The notes beneath the pieces were generated by a model. The model saw nothing but the letters and a program-made list of their open reading frames with translations, did not search any database and was not told the origin of the DNA. This document shows positions 50,820-59,872 of a stretch of 64,000 nt of DNA, in pieces (positions within the stretch are counted from its first letter, which is position 1; each line of letters opens with the position of its first letter). Source of the stretch: IDS-8 sp036381215 (GTDB lineage: Bacteria; Pseudomonadota; Gammaproteobacteria; Steroidobacterales; Woeseiaceae); assembly GCA_036381215.1 (NCBI GenBank), contig DASVDF010000079.1:1-64000 (forward strand). Direction: 5' to 3'. Made by a program: the position numbers and the translations under genes.

Positions 50820-52190
50820 ATGATCGAAAATCGCTCACGCGCCGAATGGCAGGACCTCGATCGCGAGCATTACCTGCATCCGTTCACGGATCACAAGGAG
50901 CTGGGCCAGAAGCGCAGCCGCATCATCGCGCGAGCGAACGGTGTGTACATCTACGACGTCGACGGCAACGAGATCCTCGACGGCATGTCGGGACTGTGGT
51001 GCGTGAACGTGGGATATGGACGCGACGAGCTCGTCGACGCGGCGACCCGGCAGCTGCGCACCCTGCCGTACTACAACAGCTTTTTCCAGTGCGCCCACCC
51101 GCCGTCGATCGAGCTGTCGCGTCTCCTGAAGGAGATTACCCAACCTCAGTTCAACCGCGCTTTCTTCACGAGCTCCGGGTCGGAATCGATCGACACCATG
51201 ATCCGCATGGTGCGCCGTTACTGGGACCTCATGGGCCAGCCGGAGCGGCACGTCATCATCTCCCGCGAGAACGCGTATCACGGCTCGACCATCGGCGGCA
51301 CGAGCCTCGGCGGGATGAAGCCGATGCACGGGCAGGGCGGACCGTGGCTGCCCGGCATCGAGCACATCGAGCAGCCGTACTGGTTCGGCAGCGATCGCTC
51401 GCTCGCGCCGGACGAGTTCGGCATGAAAGCAGCGGGCGCGCTGCGGCGCAGGATCGAGGAAGTCGGGCCGGAGCGCGTGGCCGCGTTCGTCGGCGAGCCG
51501 ATTCAGGGCGCGGGCGGCGTCATCATTCCGCCGGAAACGTATTGGCCCGAGATCCAGAAGATCTGTGACGACTACGGCATTTTGCTGGTGAGCGATGAGG
51601 TGATCTGCGGTTTCGGGCGCCTGGGCGAGTGGTTCGGCGCCGACTACTACGAGACGCGGCCGGATCTCATGACCTTCGCCAAGGGCGTGTCGAGCGGTTA
51701 TCTGCCGCTCGGCGGCGTGATGGTCGCCGATCGCGTGGCGGACGTGCTGGTCGACAAGGGCGGCGAGTTCTTTCACGGATATACGTATTCGGGGCACCCG
51801 GCCGCTTGCGCCGTCGCCATCGAGAACATCGAGATCATTCGCCGCGAGCAGCTGGTCGAGCGCGTGCGCGAGGACATCGGTCCGTATCTGCAGGAGCGCT
51901 GGCGCTCGCTCGCGGAACACCCGATGGTCGGCGAGACACGGATGGTCGGGCTCATGGGGGCGCTCGAGCTCGTCGCCGACAAGTCGACGCTCGCGCGTTT
52001 CCCGAAGGAACGCGCGGCGGGGCTGATCTGCCGCGATACCATGGTGGAGAACGGACTCGTCATGCGGGCCGTCGGCGACACGATGGTGATTGCGCCGCCG
52101 CTGGTGCTGACGCACGCGGAGGCCGACGAGCTGATCGAGAAGGCGTGGAAGTGCCTCGACCTCACGCGGAAGGCGGTGCTCTCCGGATGA
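50820..52190 (+). CDS. Class III polyamine/diamine aminotransferase (SpuC-like)
   Basis: A 456-residue PLP enzyme. In this subgroup the usual reaction is putrescine or cadaverine plus pyruvate to aminoaldehyde plus alanine. LDGMSGLWCVNVGYGRDELV, FFTSSGSESIDTMIRMVRRY, ENAYHGSTIGGTSLGG, LLVSDEVICGFGRLGEWFG and FAKGVSSGYLPLGGV (PLP Lys) are all present. ATG at 50820 with GGAG 9 bp upstream is preferred to GTG at 50811. It overlaps speB (ATGA). Together they would turn agmatine into putrescine and on to 4-aminobutyraldehyde, a path parallel to the gamma-glutamyl one. Confidence 0.9.
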   Translation: MIENRSRAEWQDLDREHYLHPFTDHKELGQKRSRIIARANGVYIYDVDGNEILDGMSGLWCVNVGYGRDELVDAATRQLRTLPYYNSFFQCAHPPSIELSRLLKEITQPQFNRAFFTSSGSESIDTMIRMVRRYWDLMGQPERHVIISRENAYHGSTIGGTSLGGMKPMHGQGGPWLPGIEHIEQPYWFGSDRSLAPDEFGMKAAGALRRRIEEVGPERVAAFVGEPIQGAGGVIIPPETYWPEIQKICDDYGILLVSDEVICGFGRLGEWFGADYYETRPDLMTFAKGVSSGYLPLGGVMVADRVADVLVDKGGEFFHGYTYSGHPAACAVAIENIEIIRREQLVERVREDIGPYLQERWRSLAEHPMVGETRMVGLMGALELVADKSTLARFPKERAAGLICRDTMVENGLVMRAVGDTMVIAPPLVLTHAEADELIEKAWKCLDLTRKAVLSG

Positions 52191-53131
52191 CGCTCAAGAA
52201 GGCCGGCGACCAGGCGTTCCTGCGGACGGAGGCGCGGGGAACGCACAGCGAGCCGACCTATGCCGGGGCGCTGTCGTTCATGCGCCGCAAGTACACACGG
52301 GACCTCGACGGCGTGGATCTCGCCGTCACGGGTATACCGCTCGATCTCGCGACCACCAACCGGCCCGGGGCGCGCTTCGGTCCGCGTGCGATCCGCGCCG
52401 CGTCGAGCATCATGGCCTGGGCGCGTCCGTACGGCATGCCTTTCGATCCTTTGGATCGGCTCGCCGTCGTGGATTACGGGGACTGCGTGTTCGACTTCGG
52501 TCGCCCCGAGACCGTGCCGCAGGCCATCGAGCGCCACGCGGCGGCGATCATCGGCACAGGCACCGCGGTGCTCGCGCTCGGCGGCGATCATTTCATCAGC
52601 TGGCCGCTGCTCCAGGCCCACGCCAAACGGCACGGCGCGCCGCTGTCGCTGCTGCATTTCGACGCACACACCGACACGTGGAGCGACGAGGATGGCCGCG
52701 TCGACCACGGCACGATGTTCTGGCATGCGGTGCGCGAAGGCCTCGTCGATCCGGCGCGTTCCGTTCAGATCGGCATCCGCACGACCAACGACGATACGCT
52801 CGGCTTCAACATCATCGATGCCGCGCGCGTGCACCGGCAGGGCGTGGACGCCGTGGTCGCCGACACGCAGCGCATCCTCGGCGACCGGCCCGTCTACCTC
52901 ACCTTCGACATCGACTGCCTCGATCCCGCCTTCGCCCCCGGCACCGGCACCCCGGTCTGCGGCGGCCTCTGCACCTGGCAGGCCACCGCCATCCTGCGCG
53001 GCCTCGCCGGCCTCCCCGTCATCGGCATGGACGTCGTCGAGGTCGCCCCCGCCTACGACGTCGGCGAAATCACCGCCCTCGCCGGCGCCACCATCGCCAT
53101 GGAGCTCATCGGCCTCTACGCCGCCAAATGA
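52187..53131 (+). CDS. speB: Agmatinase
   Basis: A 314-residue binuclear manganese ureohydrolase that splits agmatine to putrescine and urea. The metal sites are LGGDHFISWPLL (near residue 133), LLHFDAHTDTW (near 160), and FDIDCLDPAFAPGTGTP (near 241). The C-terminal GMDVVEVAPAYDVGEITAL is characteristic. It starts inside the stop of the aminotransferase gene. The sequence after its TGA begins GGACACCCATC, the first unit of a repeat array. Guanidinobutyrase is the main alternative function. Confidence 0.92.
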   Translation: MTLKKAGDQAFLRTEARGTHSEPTYAGALSFMRRKYTRDLDGVDLAVTGIPLDLATTNRPGARFGPRAIRAASSIMAWARPYGMPFDPLDRLAVVDYGDCVFDFGRPETVPQAIERHAAAIIGTGTAVLALGGDHFISWPLLQAHAKRHGAPLSLLHFDAHTDTWSDEDGRVDHGTMFWHAVREGLVDPARSVQIGIRTTNDDTLGFNIIDAARVHRQGVDAVVADTQRILGDRPVYLTFDIDCLDPAFAPGTGTPVCGGLCTWQATAILRGLAGLPVIGMDVVEVAPAYDVGEITALAGATIAMELIGLYAAK

Positions 53132-53542
53132 GGACACCCATCATTCGCCGATCCGGTGAGCCTGCCGGAATAGCTGCTTCAACCCGCTGTTTAGATTCGT
53201 GAATCCGCTGCTCGAAGGGCAGTAGGTCCCGGTTCCAGCCTGGCGCCAATCCGTGGGTGTCCCGGAACGAACTTCCCAGCCTGCCGAAAAGCGATGGGTG
53301 TCCCGGAACGGCTTTTCCCGGAACGAACCTCATGGGTGTCCCGAAACGGGACCCGAACGGACTTCCCAAGCTGCCGAAAAGGTGTCCCGGAACGGGCCTC
53401 CCGGAATGAACCTCCCGCCCAGCCGACCGGATCAGCCCCGACCTGATGGATGGCCACGATCCGGCTCCCATCGGAAGCCGGGCCGGCTCGGTTGATGGGT
53501 GTCCCCGATCAGAAGCGGTTGATGGGTGTCCCCGATCAGAAG
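53129..53542. repeat. Array of GGGTGTCCCGGAACG repeats between convergent speB and puuR
   Basis: At least six units of GGGTGTCCC, most continuing GGAACG, spaced by related CTTCCCA-CTGCCGAAAAG sequence, fill the gap. An inverted unit touches the speB stop at 53131. The array ends in an exact 27-bp tandem duplication (53489-53515 and 53516-53542) containing TTGATGGGTGTCCCCG. The puuR stop (53536-53538) lies inside the second of these. No gene is seen within. Confidence 0.8.
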
Positions 53543-54081
53543 CTCGGGGGAGTGCAGGCGGAAACCACCAGGCAGTCGTCGCTGCCGGGGTTGCGGAAGC
53601 GGTGGGGAAGGCGGCTGTTGAAGCGGTAGGCGTCGCCGGCGGAGAGGGTACGGACCTGGTCGGCGACGGTGACCTCGAGGCGGCCGGAGAGGATGATGCC
53701 GCCTTCTTCGGCCTCATGGCTCAGCAGCGACTGGCCGGTGTCCGCGCCGGGGCGGTAGCGCTCGTGAAGGATCTGGAGCTTGCTGTCCACGAGATCACCG
53801 CCGACCTGGCGGTAGGAAATGGGGCCGCTGCCGATCTCCGTCAGCTCGTCGCGCGCGTAGAAGTACCGGCTTTCATTGTCTCGCCGCGACGAGAAGAACT
53901 CGGCGAACGAGACGCCGAGTGCGTCGAGGATCCGCCGCAACATGCCGAGCGACGGGTCGGTGCGCCCGGCCTCGATCAGCGAAACCGTCGCGTTCGACAC
54001 GCCCGCAAGCAGTGCGAGTTGCCGCTGCGACAGGCCCTGGCGGCTGCGCAAACGGCGGATTTCCATCCCGATCGTGTCCAT
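53536..54081 (-). CDS. puuR: PuuR: polyamine-responsive repressor (XRE HTH plus cupin)
   Basis: A 181-residue repressor. Residues ~5-60 are a lambda-repressor-like helix-turn-helix (LRSRQGLSQRQLALLAGVSNATVSLIE). Residues ~110-181 form a cupin (HEAEEGGIILSGRLEVTV, AGDAYRFNSRLPHRFRNPG). The ending SACTPPSF parallels E. coli PuuR's SAHTPTTF. It represses putrescine-utilisation genes and is released by putrescine. ATG at 54081 is used; a TTG two codons upstream is possible. It is divergent from puuB across an AT-rich 130-bp region with a perfect 12-bp palindrome ATATTTAAATAT (54164-54175). Its stop codon lies in repeat sequence. Confidence 0.92.
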   Translation of the reverse strand: MDTIGMEIRRLRSRQGLSQRQLALLAGVSNATVSLIEAGRTDPSLGMLRRILDALGVSFAEFFSSRRDNESRYFYARDELTEIGSGPISYRQVGGDLVDSKLQILHERYRPGADTGQSLLSHEAEEGGIILSGRLEVTVADQVRTLSAGDAYRFNSRLPHRFRNPGSDDCLVVSACTPPSF

Positions 54082-54211
54082 GCTCAATCCGTTTTGTTGA
54101 ATCGTTGAATAAACAGAACAAAGCTGTCACTCAAACTATGACATTCAATCACTTATCATGAGATATTTAAATATTGTTAACTTTTTCGGCCTGGAGTAGG
54201 CTGGCAGGCCC

Positions 54212-55492
54212 ATGCTGGACGCCACCCGCCACGTCAACTCCTGGTACGCCGCGACGGTAAATCGCCGCACGGATTACCCCGTGCTCCGCGACGAGATCCG
54301 CGCGGACGTGGCGGTCGTCGGCGCCGGCTTCACCGGGCTCTCCACTGCGCTGTTCCTCGCGGAGCGCGGCTACGACGTCGTGGTCCTCGAGGCGAGAAAG
54401 GTGGGGTGGGGCGCCTCGGGGCGCAACGGCGGCCAGCTCCTCGACGGATTCGTCGAGATCGACAAAATCGAACGCCGACTGGGACCCGAAGCCGCACAGA
54501 TCGCCTGGCGCATGGGCCTCGAATGCCGCGACATCGTGCTCGAGCGCATCGAGCGCTACCGCATCGACTGCGATCTCAAGTTCGGCTACCTCGACCTCGC
54601 GCTGAACCGGCGCGACGTCGAATATTTCCACAGCGAAATCGAGCGCAAGCGGAGCCTCGGCTACCCGCACGCGCTCCAGTTCGTACCCAAAGACGAGCTG
54701 CCGGCCTACATCGGCTCTGAGCGTTACGTCGCCGGCCTCGTCAACCGCGCGAACGGCCACCTGCATCCGCTCAATCTCTGCATCGGTGAAGCCGCGGCCG
54801 CCGAGAGCCAGGGTGCGCGCATCTTCGAGCGCTCGCCCGTCACGCGCGTCCGCCACGGGCGCGAGCCCGTGGTAGAGACGGCGAACGGCCGCGTGCGCGC
54901 CGGCAAGGTCGTGCTCGCCGGCAATGCCTATCTCGGCCGGGTCGAGCCGCAGCTCTACGGCACCGTGATCCCGTCGGGCAGCTATATCATCGCCACCGAG
55001 CCGCTCGGTGCCGAGCGCGCCCGCGAGCTCCTGCCGCAGGACATGGCGGCCTGCGACCAGAAGGTGGGTCTCGATTACTTCCGGCTCACGCCGGATAACC
55101 GGCTCCTTTTCGGCGGCCTGTGCAACTACTCCGGCAGGGATCCGAAAGACATCACGGGCGCTCTCCGGCCCAACATGCTGAAGGTGTTTCCGCAGCTCGC
55201 CGACGCGCGCATCGAGTACGAGTGGGGCGGCTACATCGCGATCAGCATCAAGCGCATTCCCCAGTTCGGCCGCATCGGCGAGAACACGTACTACGCGCAC
55301 GGCTATTCCGGGCACGGCCTCGCCCCCTCGCACATGGCGGGCAAGGTGCTGGCCGATGCGATCGGCGGCGACACCGAGCGCTTCGACGTGTTCGCGCGCA
55401 TCCGGCACGTCAGGTTGCCGGGAGGCAAGTGGTTCGCGAACCCCGTGCTGGCGCTCGGGATGCTCTATTACCGGTTGAAGGAATTGTTGTAG
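54212..55492 (+). CDS. puuB: PuuB: gamma-glutamylputrescine oxidase
   Basis: A 426-residue FAD amine oxidase of the DAO fold that turns gamma-glutamylputrescine into the aldehyde with hydrogen peroxide. The FAD motif is VAVVGAGFTGLSTALFLAERG near residue 35. GWGASGRNGGQLLDGF and YYAHGYSGHGLAPSHMAGK are typical of PuuB-like oxidases. ATG at 54212 follows GGAG. The TAG stop (55490-55492) is the head of a REP hairpin. It acts with puuA-like, aldehyde dehydrogenase and puuD genes found elsewhere in the window. Confidence 0.93.
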   Translation: MLDATRHVNSWYAATVNRRTDYPVLRDEIRADVAVVGAGFTGLSTALFLAERGYDVVVLEARKVGWGASGRNGGQLLDGFVEIDKIERRLGPEAAQIAWRMGLECRDIVLERIERYRIDCDLKFGYLDLALNRRDVEYFHSEIERKRSLGYPHALQFVPKDELPAYIGSERYVAGLVNRANGHLHPLNLCIGEAAAAESQGARIFERSPVTRVRHGREPVVETANGRVRAGKVVLAGNAYLGRVEPQLYGTVIPSGSYIIATEPLGAERARELLPQDMAACDQKVGLDYFRLTPDNRLLFGGLCNYSGRDPKDITGALRPNMLKVFPQLADARIEYEWGGYIAISIKRIPQFGRIGENTYYAHGYSGHGLAPSHMAGKVLADAIGGDTERFDVFARIRHVRLPGGKWFANPVLALGMLYYRLKELL

Positions 55493-55513
55493 GAGCGGCT
55501 CCTGCGGAGCCGC
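55489..55513. repeat. REP hairpin at the puuB stop
   Basis: GTAGGAGCGGCTCCTGCGGAGCCGC, with GCGGCTCC/GGAGCCGC arms and a 3-nt loop. Its TAG is the puuB stop codon. It lies 15 bp before the aminotransferase ATG. Confidence 0.85.
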
Positions 55514-55527
55514 AGCAGGAATCAGAC

Positions 55528-56859
55528 ATGGCACGAAACGCAGCACAGACCGTCGACGAACTGCCCGACCTCGAAGCGTACTGGATGCCGTTCACCGGCA
55601 ACCGCTACTTCAAGAAGCACCCGCGCGTGATCACGCGAGCCGAAGGCATGTATTGCTACACGCACGACGGCAAGCAGCTGCTCGACGGGGTGGCCGGCCT
55701 GTGGTGCTGCAACGCCGGGCACTGCCATCCGCGCATCGTCGAGGCGATCCGCGAGCAAGCCCGGACGCTCGACTATGCGATGTCGTTCCAGCTCGGCCAT
55801 CCGCGGATCTTCGAGCTGGCGAATCGTCTGACCGCTCTCGCGCCGGAAGGCATCGACTACGCGTTCTTCGTCAACTCGGGCTCCGAAGCCGTCGATACCG
55901 CGCTCAAGATGGCGCTCGCCTACCATCGCCTGCGCGGCGAAGCATCGCGCACGCGCCTGATCGGGCGCTCGCGCGCCTACCACGGCGTCGGCTTCGGCGG
56001 CATCTCCGTCGGCGGCATCGCGCCGAATCGCAAGATGTTCGGCCAGCTGCTGCCGGCCGTCGATCACCTGCCGCACACGCACGACCTCGAGCACAATGCG
56101 TTCACGCGAGGCCTGCCCGAGTGGGGCACGCACCTCGCGGACGAGCTCGAAAACATCATCGCGCTGCACGACGCCTCGACCATCGCGGCGGTGATCGTCG
56201 AGCCGATCGCTGGCTCTGCCGGAGTCCTCCTGCCGCCGCAGGGCTATCTCGAGCGGCTGCGCGAGATCTGCGACCGGCACGGCATCCTGCTGATCTTCGA
56301 CGAGGTGATCTGCGCGTTCGGCCGCTGCGGCGCAAGCTTCGCCGCAACCCGCTTCGGTGTCACGCCGGACCTCATCACGACGGCCAAGGGCCTCACCAGC
56401 GGCGCCGTGCCGATGGGCGCGGTGCTCGCCTCGCGCGACGTCTACCAGACCTTCATGACCGGACCCGAAGGCGCCATCGAGTTCTTCCACGGTTATACCT
56501 ATTCCGGCCATCCGCTCGCCGCCGCGGCGGGCTGCGCGGCGCTCGACGTCTACGTCGCCGAGGGGCTGTTCGAGCGGGCGCGCGACCTCGAGAAGACCTG
56601 GGAAGACGCGCTGCACGGGCTCAAAGGCGCGCCGCACGTCATCGACGTGCGCAACTTCGGTTTGATCGGCGCGGTCGAGCTCGAGCCCATGGAAGGCCAG
56701 CCCACGGCGCGCGCCATGCAGGTGTTCCGCGATTGCTTCGACGCGGGCGTTATCGTCCGCACGACCGGCGACACGATCGCGTTCTCGCCGCCGCTCATCA
56801 TCGACGAGGCCCAGATCGGGCAGCTCGTCGACACCGTGCGCACGGCGTTGCGCGCCTGA
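55528..56859 (+). CDS. Omega-amino acid:pyruvate aminotransferase (beta-alanine type)
   Basis: A 443-residue class III PLP transaminase, probably beta-alanine plus pyruvate to malonate semialdehyde plus alanine. YWMPFTGNRYFKKHPRVI is the signature opening of this subgroup. DGVAGLWCCNAGHCHPRIVEAI, NSGSEAVDTALKMALAYH, RAYHGVGFGGISVGG, LLIFDEVICAFGR and TAKGLTSGAVPMG (PLP Lys) follow. The next gene is a malonate/methylmalonate-semialdehyde dehydrogenase, supporting the beta-alanine assignment. That branch handles the aminopropyl part of spermidine. ATG at 55528. Confidence 0.93.
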   Translation: MARNAAQTVDELPDLEAYWMPFTGNRYFKKHPRVITRAEGMYCYTHDGKQLLDGVAGLWCCNAGHCHPRIVEAIREQARTLDYAMSFQLGHPRIFELANRLTALAPEGIDYAFFVNSGSEAVDTALKMALAYHRLRGEASRTRLIGRSRAYHGVGFGGISVGGIAPNRKMFGQLLPAVDHLPHTHDLEHNAFTRGLPEWGTHLADELENIIALHDASTIAAVIVEPIAGSAGVLLPPQGYLERLREICDRHGILLIFDEVICAFGRCGASFAATRFGVTPDLITTAKGLTSGAVPMGAVLASRDVYQTFMTGPEGAIEFFHGYTYSGHPLAAAAGCAALDVYVAEGLFERARDLEKTWEDALHGLKGAPHVIDVRNFGLIGAVELEPMEGQPTARAMQVFRDCFDAGVIVRTTGDTIAFSPPLIIDEAQIGQLVDTVRTALRA

Positions 56860-56885
56860 CCATCTAACGACCAAGGGGAACGCCA

Positions 56886-58403
56886 GTGGCGAGGAAAGCC
56901 GAAAACCTGCAATCCATCCGTAACGTCGGCAACTGGATCGGTGGCGAACGCCGGCCCTCCGCATCCAGGCGCTACGCCGAGGTGCGCGACTCCGCGACGG
57001 GCAAGCCCTGCGCCGAGGTCGTCATGTCGGCGGAGGAGGACGTCGCCGCCGCCGTCGCCGCCGCGGCCGCCGCGTTCCCGGCCTGGTCGCGCACGCCGGT
57101 GCTCAAGCGCGCGCGCGTCATGTTCAGGCTGAAGGAGCTGATCGAACGCGATCGCAAGGAGATTGCCGCCCTTATCTCCCAGGAGCACGGCAAGATCATC
57201 ACCGACGCCGAAGGCTCCGTGCAGCGCGGCCTCGAGGTCGTCGAGTTCGCCTGCGGCATCCCGCACCTGATGAAGGGCGAGTACAGCGACCAGGTCAGCA
57301 CCAGCGTCGATACATGGTCGGTGCGCCAGGCCCTCGGCGTGTGCGTCGGCATTACGCCGTTCAACTTTCCCGCGATGGTGCCGCTCTGGATGTTTCCGCT
57401 CGCCATCGCGTGCGGCAACACCTTCGTCCTGAAGCCGTCCGAGAAGGATCCGAGCTGCTCGCTGAAATGGGCTGAGCTGCTGGCCGAAGCCGGCCTGCCG
57501 CCTGGGGTGTTCAACGTCGTGCAGGGCGATGCGGTGGCCGTGAACGCGCTGCTCGCCGACGAGCGGGTCGCCGCCGTGAGCTTCGTCGGCTCGACGCCGG
57601 TGGCCGAGCACGTCTATCGCACCGCCGCCGAAAACGGCAAGCGCGTGCAGGCGCTCGGCGGCGCCAAGAACCATCTCGTCGTCATGCCGGACGCGGACAT
57701 GGACCTCGCCGCCGATGCGCTCATCGGCTCCGCCTACGGCTCTGCCGGCGAGCGCTGCATGGCGATCTCCGTTGCCGTGCCGGTCGGCGGCGCGGCCGAG
57801 CCGCTGCTCGATAAGCTCTTGCCCCGCATCGCGAAGCTCAAGGTCGGTCCCGGCCTCGATCCCGCGAACGACATGGGACCGCTCGTCACCGCCGAGCACC
57901 GCGAGCGTGTGCGCTCCTACATCGAGCTCGGCGTGCAGGAGGGTGCGAAGCTCGTCGTCGACGGCCGGGAGCACGCGAGCGTCGGCGGCGCCGGCTACTT
58001 CCTCGGCCCCACGCTCTTCGACCACACCACCGCCGACATGCGCATCTATCGCGAGGAAATTTTCGGCCCGGTGCTCGCGATCACGCGCGCAGCGACCTTC
58101 GACGATGCCGTGCGGCTCGTCAACGAGCACGAGTTCGGCAACGGCACCGCGATTTTCACGCGCGACGGCGATGCCGCCCGCGAGTTTGCGGCTTCCATCC
58201 AGGTCGGCATGGTCGGCATCAACGTGCCCATTCCCGTGCCGCTAGCCTTTCACAGCTTCGGTGGCTGGAAGCGCTCGCTGTTCGGAGACACCGCCGTCTA
58301 CGGCATGGAGGGCGTGCGCTTCTACACGCGCCTGAAGACCGTGACGTCGCGCTGGCCGACGGGCATCCGCGCGGGCGCCGACTTCTCGATGCCCACCCTC
58401 TGA
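56886..58403 (+). CDS. mmsA: CoA-acylating (methyl)malonate-semialdehyde dehydrogenase
   Basis: A 505-residue aldehyde dehydrogenase that converts malonate or methylmalonate semialdehyde to acetyl- or propionyl-CoA. The MmsA-specific blocks are GITPFNFPAMVPLWMFPLAI, FVGSTPVAEHVY, GGAKNHLVVMPDAD, YGSAGERCMAISVAV (active Cys) and VPIPVPLAFHSFGGWK. The start is GTG at 56886 with AAGGGGAA upstream, 26 bp after the aminotransferase. The pair forms a complete two-step route from beta-alanine to acetyl-CoA. Confidence 0.95.
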   Translation: MARKAENLQSIRNVGNWIGGERRPSASRRYAEVRDSATGKPCAEVVMSAEEDVAAAVAAAAAAFPAWSRTPVLKRARVMFRLKELIERDRKEIAALISQEHGKIITDAEGSVQRGLEVVEFACGIPHLMKGEYSDQVSTSVDTWSVRQALGVCVGITPFNFPAMVPLWMFPLAIACGNTFVLKPSEKDPSCSLKWAELLAEAGLPPGVFNVVQGDAVAVNALLADERVAAVSFVGSTPVAEHVYRTAAENGKRVQALGGAKNHLVVMPDADMDLAADALIGSAYGSAGERCMAISVAVPVGGAAEPLLDKLLPRIAKLKVGPGLDPANDMGPLVTAEHRERVRSYIELGVQEGAKLVVDGREHASVGGAGYFLGPTLFDHTTADMRIYREEIFGPVLAITRAATFDDAVRLVNEHEFGNGTAIFTRDGDAAREFAASIQVGMVGINVPIPVPLAFHSFGGWKRSLFGDTAVYGMEGVRFYTRLKTVTSRWPTGIRAGADFSMPTL

Positions 58404-58775
58404 GCCGGCGCCGCAGGTCGCCCACCACGGCGGCACGCATCGCGCTGCCGCGGTGGGACATCCGAGCCGAGCCACCGCCCGCAACCGTGGGTGAACCATG
58501 CGCTCCCGAAGAGTGGGCGCCACGATCGGGTGCGCGCGATGCGCGCGCCTGCGCGCATAGGGCAGAGGCGCACGCAGACCGGGTGAGCCGCGACATCAAA
58601 GGTGCCCGTGCTGTCGCCGGTACCGCCGAACCCGCCTCGAAAAGGGAAACACAGGGCGGCCAGGAACCGCAGGTTTCATCCGAGGCAGTGGTCCATGGCG
58701 CAGGAACCGTGCATCACGTGAAACCGGCCACGCCATTTTGTTGAACCGCCTGCGGCGTTATCGGACACTGCCGCC
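58404..58775. other. Gap between mmsA and the MetF-like gene, containing a repeat copy
   Basis: No gene is seen. Bases 58487-58560 align without gaps to 6231-6297 of the paaI-paaA composite repeat: both contain CCCGAAGAGTG and CCACGATC and end in a GCGCGATGCGCGC-type palindrome. The remaining sequence is unstructured to my reading. Confidence 0.6.
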
Positions 58776-59693
58776 ATGCGCCAGCCTGCTCACCTGCCAC
58801 GCAACAACCTGTTCCGTCGGACCCTGGAATCGGGTCGCTTCGCTTTCACCGCGGAGATCACGCCGCCGCGCGGCGCGAGTCTCGCACCGCTCACCGCGTG
58901 CGCCCGCGATCTCGCCCCGGTGGTCTCCGGCATCAATCTCACCGATGGCGCCGGCGCCCGCGTGCGCATGTCGAGCCTCGCCGCCGCCATTCACGTCAAG
59001 CAGCTCGGCTTCGAGCCGATCCTGCAGATGACCTGCCGGGATCGCAACCGCATCGCCCTGCAGGGTGACCTGCTCGGCGCCGCCGCCTTCGGAATCGAAA
59101 ATGTGCTCGTGCTGTCGGGCGATCCGGTCGACGCGGGTGATTCCGCGGCGAAGGGGGTCTTCGACCTCGACGCGCGCTCGCTGCTCGCCGCCCTGCAAGC
59201 GATGCAAGCGAACGGAACCACGCTCTCCGGCAATGAGCTCGAAGGGCCAGTGCGCTTTTTTCCCGGCGCGGCCGACATCCCGTTCGAGCCGGGCTCACGC
59301 TGGACGACGGCGGGCCTCGACGCCAAAAAGCAGGCGGGTGCACGCTTCGTGCAAACGCAGTTCTGCTTCGACATGGCGCTGCTCGAGCGCTATACGGCGC
59401 ACCTGCGCGCGCAGGGCCTGCTCGACGATTTGTTCCTGCTCGTGGGCCTCGGACCGCTGCGCTCGGCCGAATCGGCGCGCTGGATGCGTGAGCACCTGCC
59501 CGGCACGAGCATGCCGGACGGCGTTATCCGGCGCATGGAAGCGGCGCGCGATCCGCGCCAGGAAGGCATCGCCATCTGCGCGGAGCTGATCCGCGAGGCC
59601 CGCGACATCGAAGGCGTCGCGGGTGTGCACCTGATGGCGCCCGGCCGGCACCAGGCCATCGTCGAAGCGGTGCAACGCTCCGGCCTGGGCTGA
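58776..59693 (+). CDS. Methylenetetrahydrofolate reductase-like protein
   Basis: A 305-residue FAD barrel protein of the MetF family, expected to reduce 5,10-methylene- to 5-methyl-tetrahydrofolate. FAFTAEITPPRGAS carries the family Glu. QMTCRDRNRIALQGDLLGAAAFGIENVLVLSGDP is the FAD/folate region and GARFVQTQFCFD the later strand. It stands alone with no methionine genes. A link to the GcvT-like demethylase at 35190 is possible but they are 23 kb apart. ATG at 58776. Confidence 0.87.
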   Translation: MRQPAHLPRNNLFRRTLESGRFAFTAEITPPRGASLAPLTACARDLAPVVSGINLTDGAGARVRMSSLAAAIHVKQLGFEPILQMTCRDRNRIALQGDLLGAAAFGIENVLVLSGDPVDAGDSAAKGVFDLDARSLLAALQAMQANGTTLSGNELEGPVRFFPGAADIPFEPGSRWTTAGLDAKKQAGARFVQTQFCFDMALLERYTAHLRAQGLLDDLFLLVGLGPLRSAESARWMREHLPGTSMPDGVIRRMEAARDPRQEGIAICAELIREARDIEGVAGVHLMAPGRHQAIVEAVQRSGLG

Positions 59694-59872
59694 GGGCTGC
59701 GGCCGGGTCCGATGCGGCGTCATGACGGCTTCGAGCTGCGCGCGACCCGCCCCGGCCTGCTGCCGTATGTCGGCCGGTCGCGGCCGGCGAACGATACCTT
59801 GCGGCCGGATCCGCCCGTCCGGGCCCGTCGGGCCTGTCCGGCGCAGGGTCGCGACAAGCGGCAGGAGACGGC

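Noticed and set aside
54164..54175. ATATTTAAATAT palindrome as a defined PuuR operator
   Set aside because: It is well placed between puuR and puuB but does not match the E. coli PuuR box as I remember it. It is left as a descriptive note only.
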